From assembly GCA_028285445.1 (NCBI GenBank), contig JANQPQ010000004.1:26672-90671 (forward strand): 64,000 nt of DNA. Direction: 5' to 3'. Made by a program: the position numbers and the translations under genes. The notes beneath the pieces were generated by a model, which searched no databases, was not told the DNA's origin, and saw nothing but the letters and a program-made list of their open reading frames with translations. Below are positions 28,031-37,423 of this stretch, one piece after another (the first letter of the stretch is position 1; the number at the start of each line of letters is the position of its first letter). This DNA comes from Cyclobacteriaceae bacterium (lineage in GTDB: Bacteria; Bacteroidota; Bacteroidia; Cytophagales; Cyclobacteriaceae).

Positions 28031-29107
28031 ATGGCCATAAAAACAACCGTTGGAATAGTATACGGAGGTAAATCGGTTGAGCACCAAATCTCCATAAATT
28101 CAGCAACAAACATCTTCCAATTCATCGATAAGGAAGCATTTGATGTCAAGCTCATTGGTATTGACAAAACGGGAAATTGGTATCAAACTGAGGATGTTGT
28201 AAAGAATATCAACAATGGCCAACCCTTACATCTAGACCTCAATGCAACAAAGCCTAAATTCCGAACCAATACATCTGAATTTGTCCTTGATGCCATCTTT
28301 CCAGTATTGCACGGAACTGATGGAGAAGATGGTAGCATCCAGGGGCTGATCAAAGTGCTTAACCTGCCTACGGTAGGTAGTGGAGTACTCGGCTCTGCTA
28401 TGGCAATGGATAAACTCGTTTCGAAGCGATTACTTGAGGCCAGTGGGATCCCCGTTGCTAAGTATCTGATTTTTACAAGGGAGCAGCAAGCTGACATCAC
28501 TTTAGAAAAAGTAGAAAAGGCGCTTGGGCTTCCGGTAATAGTTAAGCCAATTGCCCTTGGGTCCTCTGTGGGTGTTAGCAAGGTAAGAAACGAAGAAGAA
28601 TTGCGGGTGGCTATTGAAGACACCTTGAGTTACGATAACCTGATTTTGGTTGAGGAGTGTATTGAAGGTAGGGAACTGGAGTGCGCGGTGATGGGTAATG
28701 ATAGCCCCAAAGCCTCGGCCCCCGGAGAAATTGTAATCGGTTCCAACTATGAATTCTATTCCTTCGATGCAAAATATGTCGATCCCGATGCTGTTGACAT
28801 TGTGATTCCAGCCGTGGTAGATCAGGATATAGCTGAGGAAATTAAATCACTTTCAATACGTTCCTATCAAGCTCTTCGTTGTGAGGACTATGCCCGCATC
28901 GACTTGTTCTTGAAAGAAAACGGCGACATCTTTATAAATGAGATCAATACCATACCGGGATTTACTAACTCCAGTATGTTCCCCATGTTATGGGCCAATG
29001 ATGGAATTGGCTTTACCGAGTTGATCTCAGATCTTATTAATCTAGCGAAGGAAAGGTTCAGCAAGCAGCAAATGATTACAACCAACTACGAATCCAAACT
29101 GGACTAG
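28031..29107 (+). CDS. ddl: D-alanine--D-alanine ligase
   Basis: The 358-residue ATP-grasp enzyme joins two D-alanines for peptidoglycan synthesis. Visible are GIVYGGKSVEHQISINSA, HGTDGEDGSIQGLI, PTVGSGVLGSAMAMDK, VKPIALGSSVGVSKV and FINEINTIPGFTNSSMFP, which carries metal-binding Glu and Asn. A TATATTTG -7-like box (28004-28011) lies 19 bases before the ATG, without a clear -33. A PASTA-domain membrane protein gene follows one base after the stop. Confidence 0.96.
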   Translation: MAIKTTVGIVYGGKSVEHQISINSATNIFQFIDKEAFDVKLIGIDKTGNWYQTEDVVKNINNGQPLHLDLNATKPKFRTNTSEFVLDAIFPVLHGTDGEDGSIQGLIKVLNLPTVGSGVLGSAMAMDKLVSKRLLEASGIPVAKYLIFTREQQADITLEKVEKALGLPVIVKPIALGSSVGVSKVRNEEELRVAIEDTLSYDNLILVEECIEGRELECAVMGNDSPKASAPGEIVIGSNYEFYSFDAKYVDPDAVDIVIPAVVDQDIAEEIKSLSIRSYQALRCEDYARIDLFLKENGDIFINEINTIPGFTNSSMFPMLWANDGIGFTELISDLINLAKERFSKQQMITTNYESKLD

Positions 29108-29108
29108 C

Positions 29109-29927
29109 ATGAAGCTTAACTTAGGGTCGAATTCTCCATTGAACCTTTTAAAGCACTTTGCAATTATTGCTGCTATTGGTTCTATCCTGTTGCTCTTTTT
29201 CTTCTATATCTACCTTCCTAGTACCACTAATCATGGTGAAAGTATTACCGTACCGGATTTGGAAGGTATTGCGCTGGATGATCTGGAACAAGTACTAATT
29301 AGGCGGAGTTTACGTTATGAGATTGCTGACTCCACATATTCTGAGCAGTACCCTGCCAGGGCAGTACTAAGGCAGTTCCCAAAATCAGGGGCTACAGTGA
29401 AGGAGGGGCGAAAGATATACCTAACGATAAATCGCAGCACCGCACCAACTATAGGTGTACCGGATTTGTCGGGATCAGTACTTAATGCAGAAGCTGTTTT
29501 GGCTAGTTATGAACTAAAGATGGGTAAAATACATTATGTCCCCTTCCCTGATCACAACTGGGTAATTGAAATGAGATATCAAGGTGAAACCTTACAAGTT
29601 GGAGATACTGTTCCGAAAGGCTCCGAAATAGACCTGTTGGTTGGCAATGGTCGTGGGGGCGGTGGTAGTCCTATGGAAGATTTGGTGGGCTATCCACTAG
29701 ATGATGCCAAGTATTATATAACAGCAGCCCGCTATCGGCTTGGGGTAGTCCTTAATCAAGCTGATACAATTGATGAGAACTGGGTGGTAGAACGTCATGT
29801 TCCTGCTGCTGGCAATACTATTCGCCTTGGTCAGGCAGTTGACCTCTGGGTAATCCACAAGGACAGCGTAAATAACAACCAGCCTCAAGCCGAATTGTTG
29901 GATGGAGAGGAGAATGATAATAACTAG
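29109..29927 (+). CDS. PASTA-domain membrane protein
   Basis: The 272-residue protein has one transmembrane helix (about 16-37, IIAAIGSILLLFFFYIY) and three extracytoplasmic PASTA modules. They begin VPDLEGIALDDLEQ (near 47), VPDLSGSVLNAEAVL (near 118) and MEDLVGYPLDDAKYY (near 189). PASTA modules bind peptidoglycan fragments or beta-lactams in kinases and PBPs; here no enzyme domain is attached. It sits directly behind ddl, consistent with a cell-wall role. The end overlaps the next gene. Confidence 0.9.
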   Translation: MKLNLGSNSPLNLLKHFAIIAAIGSILLLFFFYIYLPSTTNHGESITVPDLEGIALDDLEQVLIRRSLRYEIADSTYSEQYPARAVLRQFPKSGATVKEGRKIYLTINRSTAPTIGVPDLSGSVLNAEAVLASYELKMGKIHYVPFPDHNWVIEMRYQGETLQVGDTVPKGSEIDLLVGNGRGGGGSPMEDLVGYPLDDAKYYITAARYRLGVVLNQADTIDENWVVERHVPAAGNTIRLGQAVDLWVIHKDSVNNNQPQAELLDGEENDNN

Positions 29928-31806
29928 ATACAGAATACCCGTTGCAGCCCTTATCCTTTTATTCAGTTGCGCCGCATTCGGGCAATTGAAGGTGGTTCCT
30001 ATACCCAAAACCAGCTTTACCTCAAAATCAAACAAGAGTTCCAAACTAACCACCGCAGTTTTGTCTCTACCAGTGTGGGACGATTTCTCCACTTCATTTA
30101 ATGTACCTGATACTGGAATTTGGGTAAATAGCAGTAATGTCAGAATTAACGATGGGCAAGGGTTAAATTCCCCATCCTTAAACGTGGCAACCTTCGATGG
30201 ACTGGATGCCAATGGCAACCCTTATAGTCTAGATCAGAGTGCCGTTGGAATTACTGATAGCCTGGTCTCAAAACCCATAGATTTGAGCCTGGTGCCGGCC
30301 AATCTCCAGAACACCGTCTATTTAAGTTTCTTTTACCAAAAGGCGGGTAACGGTGAATTGCCAGATGATGACGATCTGATTCAACTTGAGTTTTTGACTC
30401 CCAGCAGCGGTTGGATACAAGTATGGCCCGAAAATCCTGCCACGCTATCTAATGATGTCACTTCTTTCACACAGGAAATCGTTCAGGTACACGACAGCTT
30501 GCTACACGATAGCTTTCAATTCCGATTTGTTGCCATCGGGCGGCAATCAGGCCCATTCGACTCTTGGAATATAGACTATATTTATCTGGACATGGCTCGC
30601 GACAACCAGGACTTCGATTACCTCGATCGATCGATAATCGCGCCGCCCAATTCAATTTTCAAAGGACTAACATCTGTTCCGATTGATCATCTTGACAATG
30701 CTGATACGCTTCTTGCCGATAGCACTTATATCGAAGTGTTTAACCATGAAGCTTTGAGCGTGGTGGTAACCACGGTAGGCTTTAATGTAAATATTACCGA
30801 TGAAGCCAGTGGCAACCAGGTTGGCAGTCTTGATGTTCCTGGTGACGCCAAAATAATTAGCTCTAAGGGCACAATAACGCTTAGCGCCGACCCACCTGAC
30901 TTCAATTTAATTCAAACTGCAGTCGATAACGGGGAGGATTCACTTGCTTTGAAGTTCGATTACTTTATCCAATCATTTGACACCCTTATTGACAGAATAG
31001 ATCCAGTCACTCAAGACACAACCTACTTTAACACTTACAATTACAAGTCAAACGATACCATCTCCAGAAGTTACCTGCTTAAGGATTATTACGCGTACGA
31101 TGACGGCTCGGCTGAATTTGGGGCTGGCCTGAAAAGCCCTGGAAATCGCATAGCATACGAGTTTAGGACTTTCAAGAAAGACACGCTTGTGGAGGTACTT
31201 ATGCACTTTCCCAACATTGGCAGTCAGGTAGCAGGTACGCCCATTACACTGTTCATATTAAAAGACACCCTTGACAGCGAAGAATCCGAGATTCATCGTC
31301 AAACTGTTACAATTCAGGCTAACAACATTGATGAACTGAAATCGTACGCTTTAACACCTGCCATTGTAGTAGATACCACTTTCTACATCGGTTACAGGCA
31401 AACTACTGATGGCTTTCTACCGATAGGCCTGGACCGCAATACCGACTCCAGCAATAAAATTTTTCTGAATATTGGTGGGGGCTGGGTTCCCAGCGAAGAG
31501 GTTACTGGAAGTTTGATGATAAGACCCAAGTTCGGTTCGGCAATAATTACCAGCGTGGAAGATGAAATCCCTAGTTTAAGTCGATTAAGAATTTATCCCA
31601 ACCCAGCACCCGATGGAAGACTTACTATTGAAGGACATTTCGATGATATCGAATGTACTGACTTGATTGGCAGGAACATACCATTGCGGATGCGAAAAGA
31701 AAGCGACCTGACGATTGTTGAACTTGAAAATGTCAAAACGGGTTTATATCTTCTTCGCACATTCAAAGACAAAAAGATCCAGACACATAAAATCCTAATT
31801 GATTAA
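29914..31806 (+). CDS. T9SS type A sorting-domain protein of unknown function
   Basis: The product is about 630 residues with a signal peptide (ALILLFSCAAFGQ). The N-terminal half (PVWDDFSTSFNVPDTG, SFQFRFVAIGRQSGPFDSWNIDYIYLD) resembles a jelly-roll module seen in other T9SS cargo. The C-terminus RLRIYPNPAPDGRLTIEG ... GLYLLRTFKDKK is a type A sorting domain. No catalytic motif is apparent. The ATG at 29914 follows a GGAGAGGAG element; an in-frame ATG at 29902 is the alternative. It overlaps the PASTA gene and precedes the rhodanese gene by two bases. Confidence 0.85.
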   Translation: MIITRYRIPVAALILLFSCAAFGQLKVVPIPKTSFTSKSNKSSKLTTAVLSLPVWDDFSTSFNVPDTGIWVNSSNVRINDGQGLNSPSLNVATFDGLDANGNPYSLDQSAVGITDSLVSKPIDLSLVPANLQNTVYLSFFYQKAGNGELPDDDDLIQLEFLTPSSGWIQVWPENPATLSNDVTSFTQEIVQVHDSLLHDSFQFRFVAIGRQSGPFDSWNIDYIYLDMARDNQDFDYLDRSIIAPPNSIFKGLTSVPIDHLDNADTLLADSTYIEVFNHEALSVVVTTVGFNVNITDEASGNQVGSLDVPGDAKIISSKGTITLSADPPDFNLIQTAVDNGEDSLALKFDYFIQSFDTLIDRIDPVTQDTTYFNTYNYKSNDTISRSYLLKDYYAYDDGSAEFGAGLKSPGNRIAYEFRTFKKDTLVEVLMHFPNIGSQVAGTPITLFILKDTLDSEESEIHRQTVTIQANNIDELKSYALTPAIVVDTTFYIGYRQTTDGFLPIGLDRNTDSSNKIFLNIGGGWVPSEEVTGSLMIRPKFGSAIITSVEDEIPSLSRLRIYPNPAPDGRLTIEGHFDDIECTDLIGRNIPLRMRKESDLTIVELENVKTGLYLLRTFKDKKIQTHKILID

Positions 31807-31808
31807 CC

Positions 31809-32108
31809 ATGGAAGATATTACAATTGATGAATTAAAATCCCGTCAGGCCAACAATGAGAACCTGTTAATCATAGACGTCAGAGAAGAGTGGGAACACGA
31901 AGAAGCCAGTATTGATGGCACCAAGTTGATCCCCCTGGGTGACCTCCCCTTCCGTTTAGAAGAACTAGCCGGCAATGAGGACAGCGAGATTATCGTTCAT
32001 TGCAAAACAGGGGGTCGTAGTGGCCAGGCGAAGAAGTTTTTGGAACAGAAAGGCTACAACAAAGTTCGTAACCTATTGGGAGGCATCACTGCATATAACG
32101 AAAGCTAG
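31809..32108 (+). CDS. Rhodanese-like domain protein
   Basis: The 99-residue single-domain protein shows LLIIDVREEWEHEEASI and the active-site loop IVHCKTGGRSGQAKKFL, with Cys65 as the persulfide-forming residue, then LLGGITAYNES. Rhodaneses transfer sulfane sulfur. No signal peptide is present, so it is cytoplasmic. It ends with a 4-base overlap of the convergent protease gene. Confidence 0.92.
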   Translation: MEDITIDELKSRQANNENLLIIDVREEWEHEEASIDGTKLIPLGDLPFRLEELAGNEDSEIIVHCKTGGRSGQAKKFLEQKGYNKVRNLLGGITAYNES

Positions 32109-33346
32109 AAGCCAGCCACAATCAACGGCCTGGGGCTAAAAGAAATTACAAAAACAATTAGCGCGATCCAGCCAATTATTTGTCTATTCCTTCCGATTGG
32201 GGTCTCTATAAGCGCGGGCGGGTGGTTTATACCCAGAAATCTTCCCACGATAAAGGCGAAGACCAGCCAGCCTGAGTATCCTTCAATGCCAGGATAAGTA
32301 AAAGAGATAGCATATTGGGCGGCAAATACTGATACCGCAACCAACAGTCTGTCTCTCCAGTTTTTACTTAAGCCTCTAAAAAGTATGTACAAGAAAAGAA
32401 CGTACAGCGGAACCCATTTTATGGTATCATAGAAATCTTGGTTGGGGTCATGTGGATTAATTACCCCCAGCCCCGCGTAGAATACAAACCCAACGAATAC
32501 TGTTGAAGATATATACTTGTGCATTTTTGGGCCCACCATGCCATAGATTACATGGCCACCGTCCAGTTGGCCAATAGGCATTAGATTTAATGCGGTAAAA
32601 AATAACGCCAGAAATCCAGCAAAAATCCACGGGTAGTGCATCATCTCATACCGATTGGGAATCAGTGATTTGTCTGGCACAACATAGTTTTCAAAGAACA
32701 TGAAAGTAAGGTTGTTGCCAAGAGAAATTCGAGGACCATCTTTAAATAATGTGATAGTATCTGGGTAGAACTGTAAATCTAAATCGCCCGGCACATCCGC
32801 AGCCAGGAAGGAGGTGTCCGTGTCATAGACATATTGCTCATAGTCTAAGCCAAAGTACTGGTACTCCGGATGTATTTCAAAAATATACTCCTTTTCTGGC
32901 AGGTTGGTGAATCCGTAAAATAGAACGGCCAAGGCCACTACAAAACCCGCCAATGGACCTGCCACACCAACATCAAAATTCTGGCTTCGAGAATGGATGG
33001 CCTCTTTGATGCGAATTACCGCCCCCATGGTGCCAATTGAAGGAAAAACTGGAATGAACGGGATATAATATGGCAGCGTAACCTTTACCTTGTGGTACCG
33101 GGCGGTGAGGTAATGTCCAAATTCATGCACAGTCAGAATGCCTAAAAATGGTATTGAGAAATAGAGTCCAGCTGCTACATCAGACCAGATAATACCTGTT
33201 GTTGAAAGTAATGTGGGCCTGCCAAACATCCATTCTGCACCAGCCAAGGTGGTGGTAGTCAAAGTAATCAGAAAGAGCAGGATATGTATAACATATCTTG
33301 GTTTCGATTCTTGTGGTGGCTTTGGCAGATCATTCTGCATACTCAA
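32105..33346 (-). CDS. Site-2-protease-type membrane metalloprotease (M50)
   Basis: The 413-residue multi-spanning protein has the zinc motif HEFGH (His74, Glu75, His78) in a membrane helix, YYIPFIPVFPSIGTMGAVI, and the second metal motif NLMPIGQLDGGHVIYG. Around eight membrane segments are apparent. The arrangement, with a loop region (EIHPEYQYFGLDYEQY) between the motifs, resembles the EGY/S2P-like branch of intramembrane proteases. The substrate is unknown. It overlaps the 3' end of the HAD gene, so the two are translationally linked. Confidence 0.9.
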   Translation of the reverse strand: MSMQNDLPKPPQESKPRYVIHILLFLITLTTTTLAGAEWMFGRPTLLSTTGIIWSDVAAGLYFSIPFLGILTVHEFGHYLTARYHKVKVTLPYYIPFIPVFPSIGTMGAVIRIKEAIHSRSQNFDVGVAGPLAGFVVALAVLFYGFTNLPEKEYIFEIHPEYQYFGLDYEQYVYDTDTSFLAADVPGDLDLQFYPDTITLFKDGPRISLGNNLTFMFFENYVVPDKSLIPNRYEMMHYPWIFAGFLALFFTALNLMPIGQLDGGHVIYGMVGPKMHKYISSTVFVGFVFYAGLGVINPHDPNQDFYDTIKWVPLYVLFLYILFRGLSKNWRDRLLVAVSVFAAQYAISFTYPGIEGYSGWLVFAFIVGRFLGINHPPALIETPIGRNRQIIGWIALIVFVISFSPRPLIVAGF

Positions 33347-33959
33347 ATACTAATTTAAGGTTCTCCATCTCCGTTAGGTGAACTGTCTTTATTCCCAAGC
33401 TCTCTGCAGCTTCTATATTGTCTCTGTTGTCATCAATAAAAAGGGTTGTGGTCTTCTCAAGCCCCTCCCTATTTAACAACTCCAGGTAAATCTGGGTTTC
33501 GGGCTTTCTCATTTTCATATCATGGCTATAGTAGACTTGCTCTGTTAAATCACTAAAGCTGCTAACACCATGCTGATTCTGCAGAATACTATCAACGAAT
33601 GAAATATGTAATGAGTTGGTGTTGCTTAAAACGAAAGTTCTGAAACGGTTCTTGAGGCTGCGCAGTAATTCAATCCCGTAACTTGGGATACCAATAATCA
33701 TGGCATTCCAGGCATTGGTAATTTGTTGATCTGAAGCCTGACTCTGCAAATGATGGCGGAAGCTTGCAAAGAATTCCTGTTCAGAAATTGCACCGCGCTC
33801 AAACTCGGTGAGGAAGGAGTCGGTAAAGAAATCTTCGTAGGTCAAGGCGTCACGATCGTGGCTAAGCTTCAAGGATTCCTCTAATGATAGGCGGTAATCA
33901 ACCTCTACAATTACGCCCCCTAAATCAAAGATTACATTTTCTATTCCGCGCAGGTCCAA
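33330..33959 (-). CDS. HAD-superfamily (IA) hydrolase
   Basis: The protein has motif I NVIFDLGGVIVEVDYR, motif II FVLSNTNSLHI, and motif III/IV MRKPETQIYLE with FIDDNRDNIEAA. These are the hallmarks of HAD phosphatases with the nucleophile Asp. No ATG is available near the N-terminus. I use the TTG at 33959 (209 residues), which starts 11 residues before the motif; a GTG at 34034 would extend into the duplicated tRNA leader and is doubtful. The substrate is unknown. Confidence 0.85.
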   Translation of the reverse strand: MDLRGIENVIFDLGGVIVEVDYRLSLEESLKLSHDRDALTYEDFFTDSFLTEFERGAISEQEFFASFRHHLQSQASDQQITNAWNAMIIGIPSYGIELLRSLKNRFRTFVLSNTNSLHISFVDSILQNQHGVSSFSDLTEQVYYSHDMKMRKPETQIYLELLNREGLEKTTTLFIDDNRDNIEAAESLGIKTVHLTEMENLKLVFEYAE

Positions 33960-34020
33960 AACAGATTTCTCTCTTGTAGAATATGGGGCAAATATGTAAC
34001 ATTGCACTCCTTTTTCAAAA

Positions 34021-34172
34021 GCTAGAAGCAGCACTTATTCGAATTACGATTAAAAGGCAACTGCTTAAAATCAGTAATTTGGACTTGAATTTAAGGAAGG
34101 GCCCATAGCTCAGTTGGTTAGAGCACCTGACTCATAATCAGGTGGTCCCAGGTTCGAGCCCTGGTGGGCCCA
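34021..34172 (+). repeat. Left copy of a 152-bp direct repeat carrying tRNA(CAU)
   Basis: This copy aligns without gaps to 37885-38036. The 74-base tRNA part is identical, and the 78-base upstream part differs at 8 positions by my count. The two copies enclose 3.7 kb with a small secreted-protein gene, a permease and padR. Confidence 0.88.
34099..34172 (+). tRNA. tRNA with CAU anticodon (elongator Met or Ile2), copy 1
   Basis: A full cloverleaf of 74 bases can be drawn: acceptor GGGCCCA/TGGGCCC, D arm GCTC/GAGC, anticodon stem CCTGA/TCAGG around CTCATAA, T arm CCAGG/CCTGG around TTCGAGC, discriminator A. CCA is not encoded. The anticodon stem lacks the three G:C pairs of an initiator, so it is elongator Met or the lysidine-modified Ile2. 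A terminator follows 7 bases later. Confidence 0.93.
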
Positions 34173-34179
34173 CCCCAGG

Positions 34180-34209
34180 GAGCTCCCAAAAACAGGGAGC
34201 TCTTTTTTT
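34180..34209 (+). terminator. Intrinsic terminator after tRNA copy 1
   Basis: The 8-bp stem GAGCTCCC/GGGAGCTC with a 7-base loop is followed by a run of seven T. Confidence 0.85.
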
Positions 34210-34322
34210 ATTTGCACGTACTTTGCGCGTAAAAATGTGGCGTCAACTGCGTGATATTCCGATTATTGACAAGGCTTGCCCTACGACTAAGTGTTTTGAA
34301 ACACTCTCTTTTTATTTCCTTG

Positions 34323-34775
34323 CTAATCCGGATGCCCTTGCCAAAGCACATTCACAACTTTCCATTTGCCCTCATATTTGGCTAGGTGCATGTAGTCTGT
34401 CCCCCATGAAGCTACTAACTTCACGGACGCAGAATAGGGCAAAACCTCATAGAAAATAACTTCTTTCCTAGCTGTCTTCGGGTTCACCTCCTTATCCTTA
34501 TTCCAGTTATTGGCTAAATTTACCAGCCCCTGAAAATCCAATCGATCATCTGAAATTGAAGTTGTTTCCTTTGAGTTGCCTCCAACGCCCATCTTCGCCA
34601 CCCCGCGACTTACCCCTCTATATATAAGCGTTGAGTCAGCATTGTAGAGTCCTTCAACGTAATCCAGTACCGCTCTTTTTATCGCTTCTTTGTCCTCATT
34701 AGATTGAGCATTGGAAGATAGCGGTGCCACGTAGGCTAAAAAAATTAGGATGTAGATTGAGAGTATATTTTTCAT
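34323..34775 (-). CDS. Secreted NTF2-like / putative lumazine-binding protein
   Basis: The 150-residue protein has a signal peptide (to about SNAQ, residue 24). Its mature domain EDKEAIKRAVLDYVEGLYNAD ... YMHLAKYEGKWKVVNVLW (quoted in part) matches the small cone-shaped NTF2-like fold of the Lumazine_bd_2 family. Such proteins are often exported and of unknown ligand. It lies 11 bases after the permease stop in the same direction, so it may be co-transcribed with padR and the permease. Confidence 0.75.
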   Translation of the reverse strand: MKNILSIYILIFLAYVAPLSSNAQSNEDKEAIKRAVLDYVEGLYNADSTLIYRGVSRGVAKMGVGGNSKETTSISDDRLDFQGLVNLANNWNKDKEVNPKTARKEVIFYEVLPYSASVKLVASWGTDYMHLAKYEGKWKVVNVLWQGHPD

Positions 34776-34786
34776 AATCTTTTCTT

Positions 34787-37423
34787 TTATTCATTTCGAA
34801 GTGTTTTGGTGGGGTTCGTAAGTGAAGCCCTCAGTGAATGATAGCTCACAGTGAGGAAGACAATTGCAGTTGCTAGTGCCCCTGAAATCAGAAATGGCCA
34901 TATATTCAAATCCGTTTTGTATGCAAAATCTTGAAGCCATCCATTCAGTGAAACATAAGCGATTGGCCATGCAAATAGTACTGCGATGCCCACCAGCTTA
35001 ATAAATGAGGAGGACAGCATAAGTACCAGCCCTGAAATGGACGCTCCCAGCACTTTTCGAATACCAACTTCCTTAATTCTACGTGCGGCTGTAAAGGAGG
35101 CCACACCAAACAATCCCATACTGGCAATCAAAATCGAAAGCCCGGAAAAAATCCAGGAGAGTTTACCTAGTGTAGCTTCTGATTGGTATTGTGTGGCCAG
35201 TAGGCTGTTCAGTAGTTTGTACTCATAAGGAGCGTTTGGAACAAATGAGTGCCATTGATCCTCTATGAATGCCAAGGCTTCCTGAGTTCTACCACCGTCT
35301 ATTCGAACAGCAATGTAGCGGGCAGAAAATGCAAGCGATTCATCATCATTCGAAACCCGCTCCAAAACGAAGGGTCCAATCGGATTGTGCAATGAAGCAA
35401 AGTGAAAATCCTTGAGAACCCCAATGACCACTTCGTCATCAAAAGTTCTTCCTATCGCCTGCTCCGCCGATTCCCATCCAATCGCCCGTACCACGGCTTC
35501 ATTGATGACGATGGCGTCATCCTCGTCTGACGGATGTTTCTGGTTGTAATCCCTACCTGCTGCCATCTCGATTCCCATTGTTTTAGCAAAGTCGTCATGT
35601 ACCTCCAGCCTAGGAAATTGGTGATCGACCGTTGACCCCTCAGCCCCATATGATCCTGTCTGGTATTTCATCCCAGGAATGTCTTCAACAGTCGTCAAAG
35701 CTTTTATATCACTATGTTGCAACAACGCACCTTTGAATGCCTGGTACTTGAGCATGAGCGGTGAGCGCAGCGTTGGCAGTAACACCACCTTGTCATCGTC
35801 AAAGCCGAGATCTCTGTTTTGAAGATATTCAAACTGTTTCGTAGCTACGATCGTTCCGGTTATCAGCACAATTGAAAGGCAAAATTGCCCAACCACCATC
35901 ACCTTCCGAAAGAATGCCCCGGATACCCCCATAGAATTCCGATTCCCTTTGATGGCCTCCGCTGGCCGGGAAGAAGAGAGAAAATGGGCAGGGTATATTC
36001 CAGCCAAGAGGCCTACCATGAAAAAAGCAATTACGAGCAATAGCACTACGCTGGGATCTTGAATCGGATTAAAAAAGAGATCCTTTCCGGTCAGACGATT
36101 GAGGAAAGGCGTAGCGGCCCAGACAATGGGCATAGCAATTAGAATGGCCACAAAACTGGTAAAATATGACTCAGTCAGTAATTGAGTAATTATTTGTTGC
36201 TTGTCTCCACCCAGCACCTTCCGAACTCCAAATTCCCTAAAACGCATATTTGCCCTGGCCATCACCAAATTCATAAAGTTGATGCAAGAAATGACAATGA
36301 TAAAAACGGCAATCGTGGAGAAAATATAGACATAAACGACATTGCTGTTCGGACCCATCTCAAAGTCTAACTTTGAATGTAAATGGATGTCGACCAGTGG
36401 TTGTAAGTACAGCTTAACTCTATCGTGCCGATTTTCAGGATAATGCTTGATGACAAAATTCGGAAGTTGAGCCTCAAAAGCTTTCGGCTGAACTCCATCC
36501 TTGAGCAATAGGTAGGTCCAGGTCGGATTCCAGATCCAATGTCGACGTAAACCCGGCCGAAGCACTTCAGGGTTATCCAACGTTTCGAATGAAACCAGGA
36601 AATCAAATTTAAAGTGTGAATTGGAAGGTACTTGATCCAAAACTCCGGAGACTACAAATTCATGCTTGTCTTCAAAGCGCAGGACCTTGCCAATGGGATC
36701 ATCATAATCGAAATATTTCTTTGCCATCTCCGGAGTAATGATCACCTTGTTTGGCCCCTCCAAAGCGGTCGATGGATTCCCCTCAGCTAGCGGGAAATCA
36801 AATACATCAAAGAATGACTTGTCAACGAAAAAAAGTCGTGACTCATTGAATTGACGAATGCTCGATCCATCGTCATAAGCCAACGCCAATGTTGGGGCCT
36901 GAAAATTGAAAAACCGAACTATGGATTCTATTTGATCGGGATAATCTAAAAGCATCCTCTCGGCAAGAAGAGTAGGGGTACTTGAAGATTCCTCCCCGAC
37001 TCCATTTACCTTCCTAAAATCAAGCACTCGATAGATTCTATCTGCATTGTCATGAAATCGATCATAAGACTTTTCATCCTGAACGAATAGGAGAATCATA
37101 ACAAAACAGGCAATGCCAACAGCCAATCCGAATAAGTTAAGTAGAGAATACCCCAGATGTCGACGAAAATTTCTAAAGGCGATGGAGAGGGAATGTCGCA
37201 GTAGAAGCACCTTGAAAACCAACGATTGCCTAACAAACCAGGGTGCCGAGGCAAACAATTGAACCCAGAAGTGGAACTTGGCTTTTACTCTACCTTTCTC
37301 CTTACAGTTTTTAATGAAGTGTTCTTCGAAATCCCCGATTAGTAAATTTTTCCTATCATCCGGCACTATCCATTCCAGCAGTTTTTCACCAAGTCTGGGA
37401 ATTCGATCTTTAGTATTTCTCAT
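34787..37423 (-). CDS. MacB/FtsX-type ABC transporter permease with prefix domain
   Basis: The 878-residue protein begins with a cytoplasmic prefix domain (RLGEKLLEWIVPDDRKNLLIG), a form known from permeases encoded next to PadR regulators. It then has two MacB periplasmic-core/FtsX units. Membrane segments include LLNLFGLAVGIACFVMILLF and FIIVISCINFMNLVMAR, with the FtsX-type motif REFGVRKVLGGDKQQI, and later REVGIRKVLGASISGLV in altered form (KEVGIRKVLGAS). No ATPase is encoded nearby, so an unlinked subunit must energise it. It overlaps padR by ATGA. Confidence 0.9.
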   Translation of the reverse strand: MRNTKDRIPRLGEKLLEWIVPDDRKNLLIGDFEEHFIKNCKEKGRVKAKFHFWVQLFASAPWFVRQSLVFKVLLLRHSLSIAFRNFRRHLGYSLLNLFGLAVGIACFVMILLFVQDEKSYDRFHDNADRIYRVLDFRKVNGVGEESSSTPTLLAERMLLDYPDQIESIVRFFNFQAPTLALAYDDGSSIRQFNESRLFFVDKSFFDVFDFPLAEGNPSTALEGPNKVIITPEMAKKYFDYDDPIGKVLRFEDKHEFVVSGVLDQVPSNSHFKFDFLVSFETLDNPEVLRPGLRRHWIWNPTWTYLLLKDGVQPKAFEAQLPNFVIKHYPENRHDRVKLYLQPLVDIHLHSKLDFEMGPNSNVVYVYIFSTIAVFIIVISCINFMNLVMARANMRFREFGVRKVLGGDKQQIITQLLTESYFTSFVAILIAMPIVWAATPFLNRLTGKDLFFNPIQDPSVVLLLVIAFFMVGLLAGIYPAHFLSSSRPAEAIKGNRNSMGVSGAFFRKVMVVGQFCLSIVLITGTIVATKQFEYLQNRDLGFDDDKVVLLPTLRSPLMLKYQAFKGALLQHSDIKALTTVEDIPGMKYQTGSYGAEGSTVDHQFPRLEVHDDFAKTMGIEMAAGRDYNQKHPSDEDDAIVINEAVVRAIGWESAEQAIGRTFDDEVVIGVLKDFHFASLHNPIGPFVLERVSNDDESLAFSARYIAVRIDGGRTQEALAFIEDQWHSFVPNAPYEYKLLNSLLATQYQSEATLGKLSWIFSGLSILIASMGLFGVASFTAARRIKEVGIRKVLGASISGLVLMLSSSFIKLVGIAVLFAWPIAYVSLNGWLQDFAYKTDLNIWPFLISGALATAIVFLTVSYHSLRASLTNPTKTLRNE

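Noticed and set aside
34099..34172. Calling the tRNA an initiator
   Set aside because: The anticodon stem lacks the three consecutive G:C pairs and the first pair is G:C, unlike initiator tRNA.
34142..34459. A reading frame beginning inside the tRNA at 34099
   Set aside because: It begins in the tRNA gene and runs through a terminator and the opposite-strand NTF2-like gene; it is a shadow.
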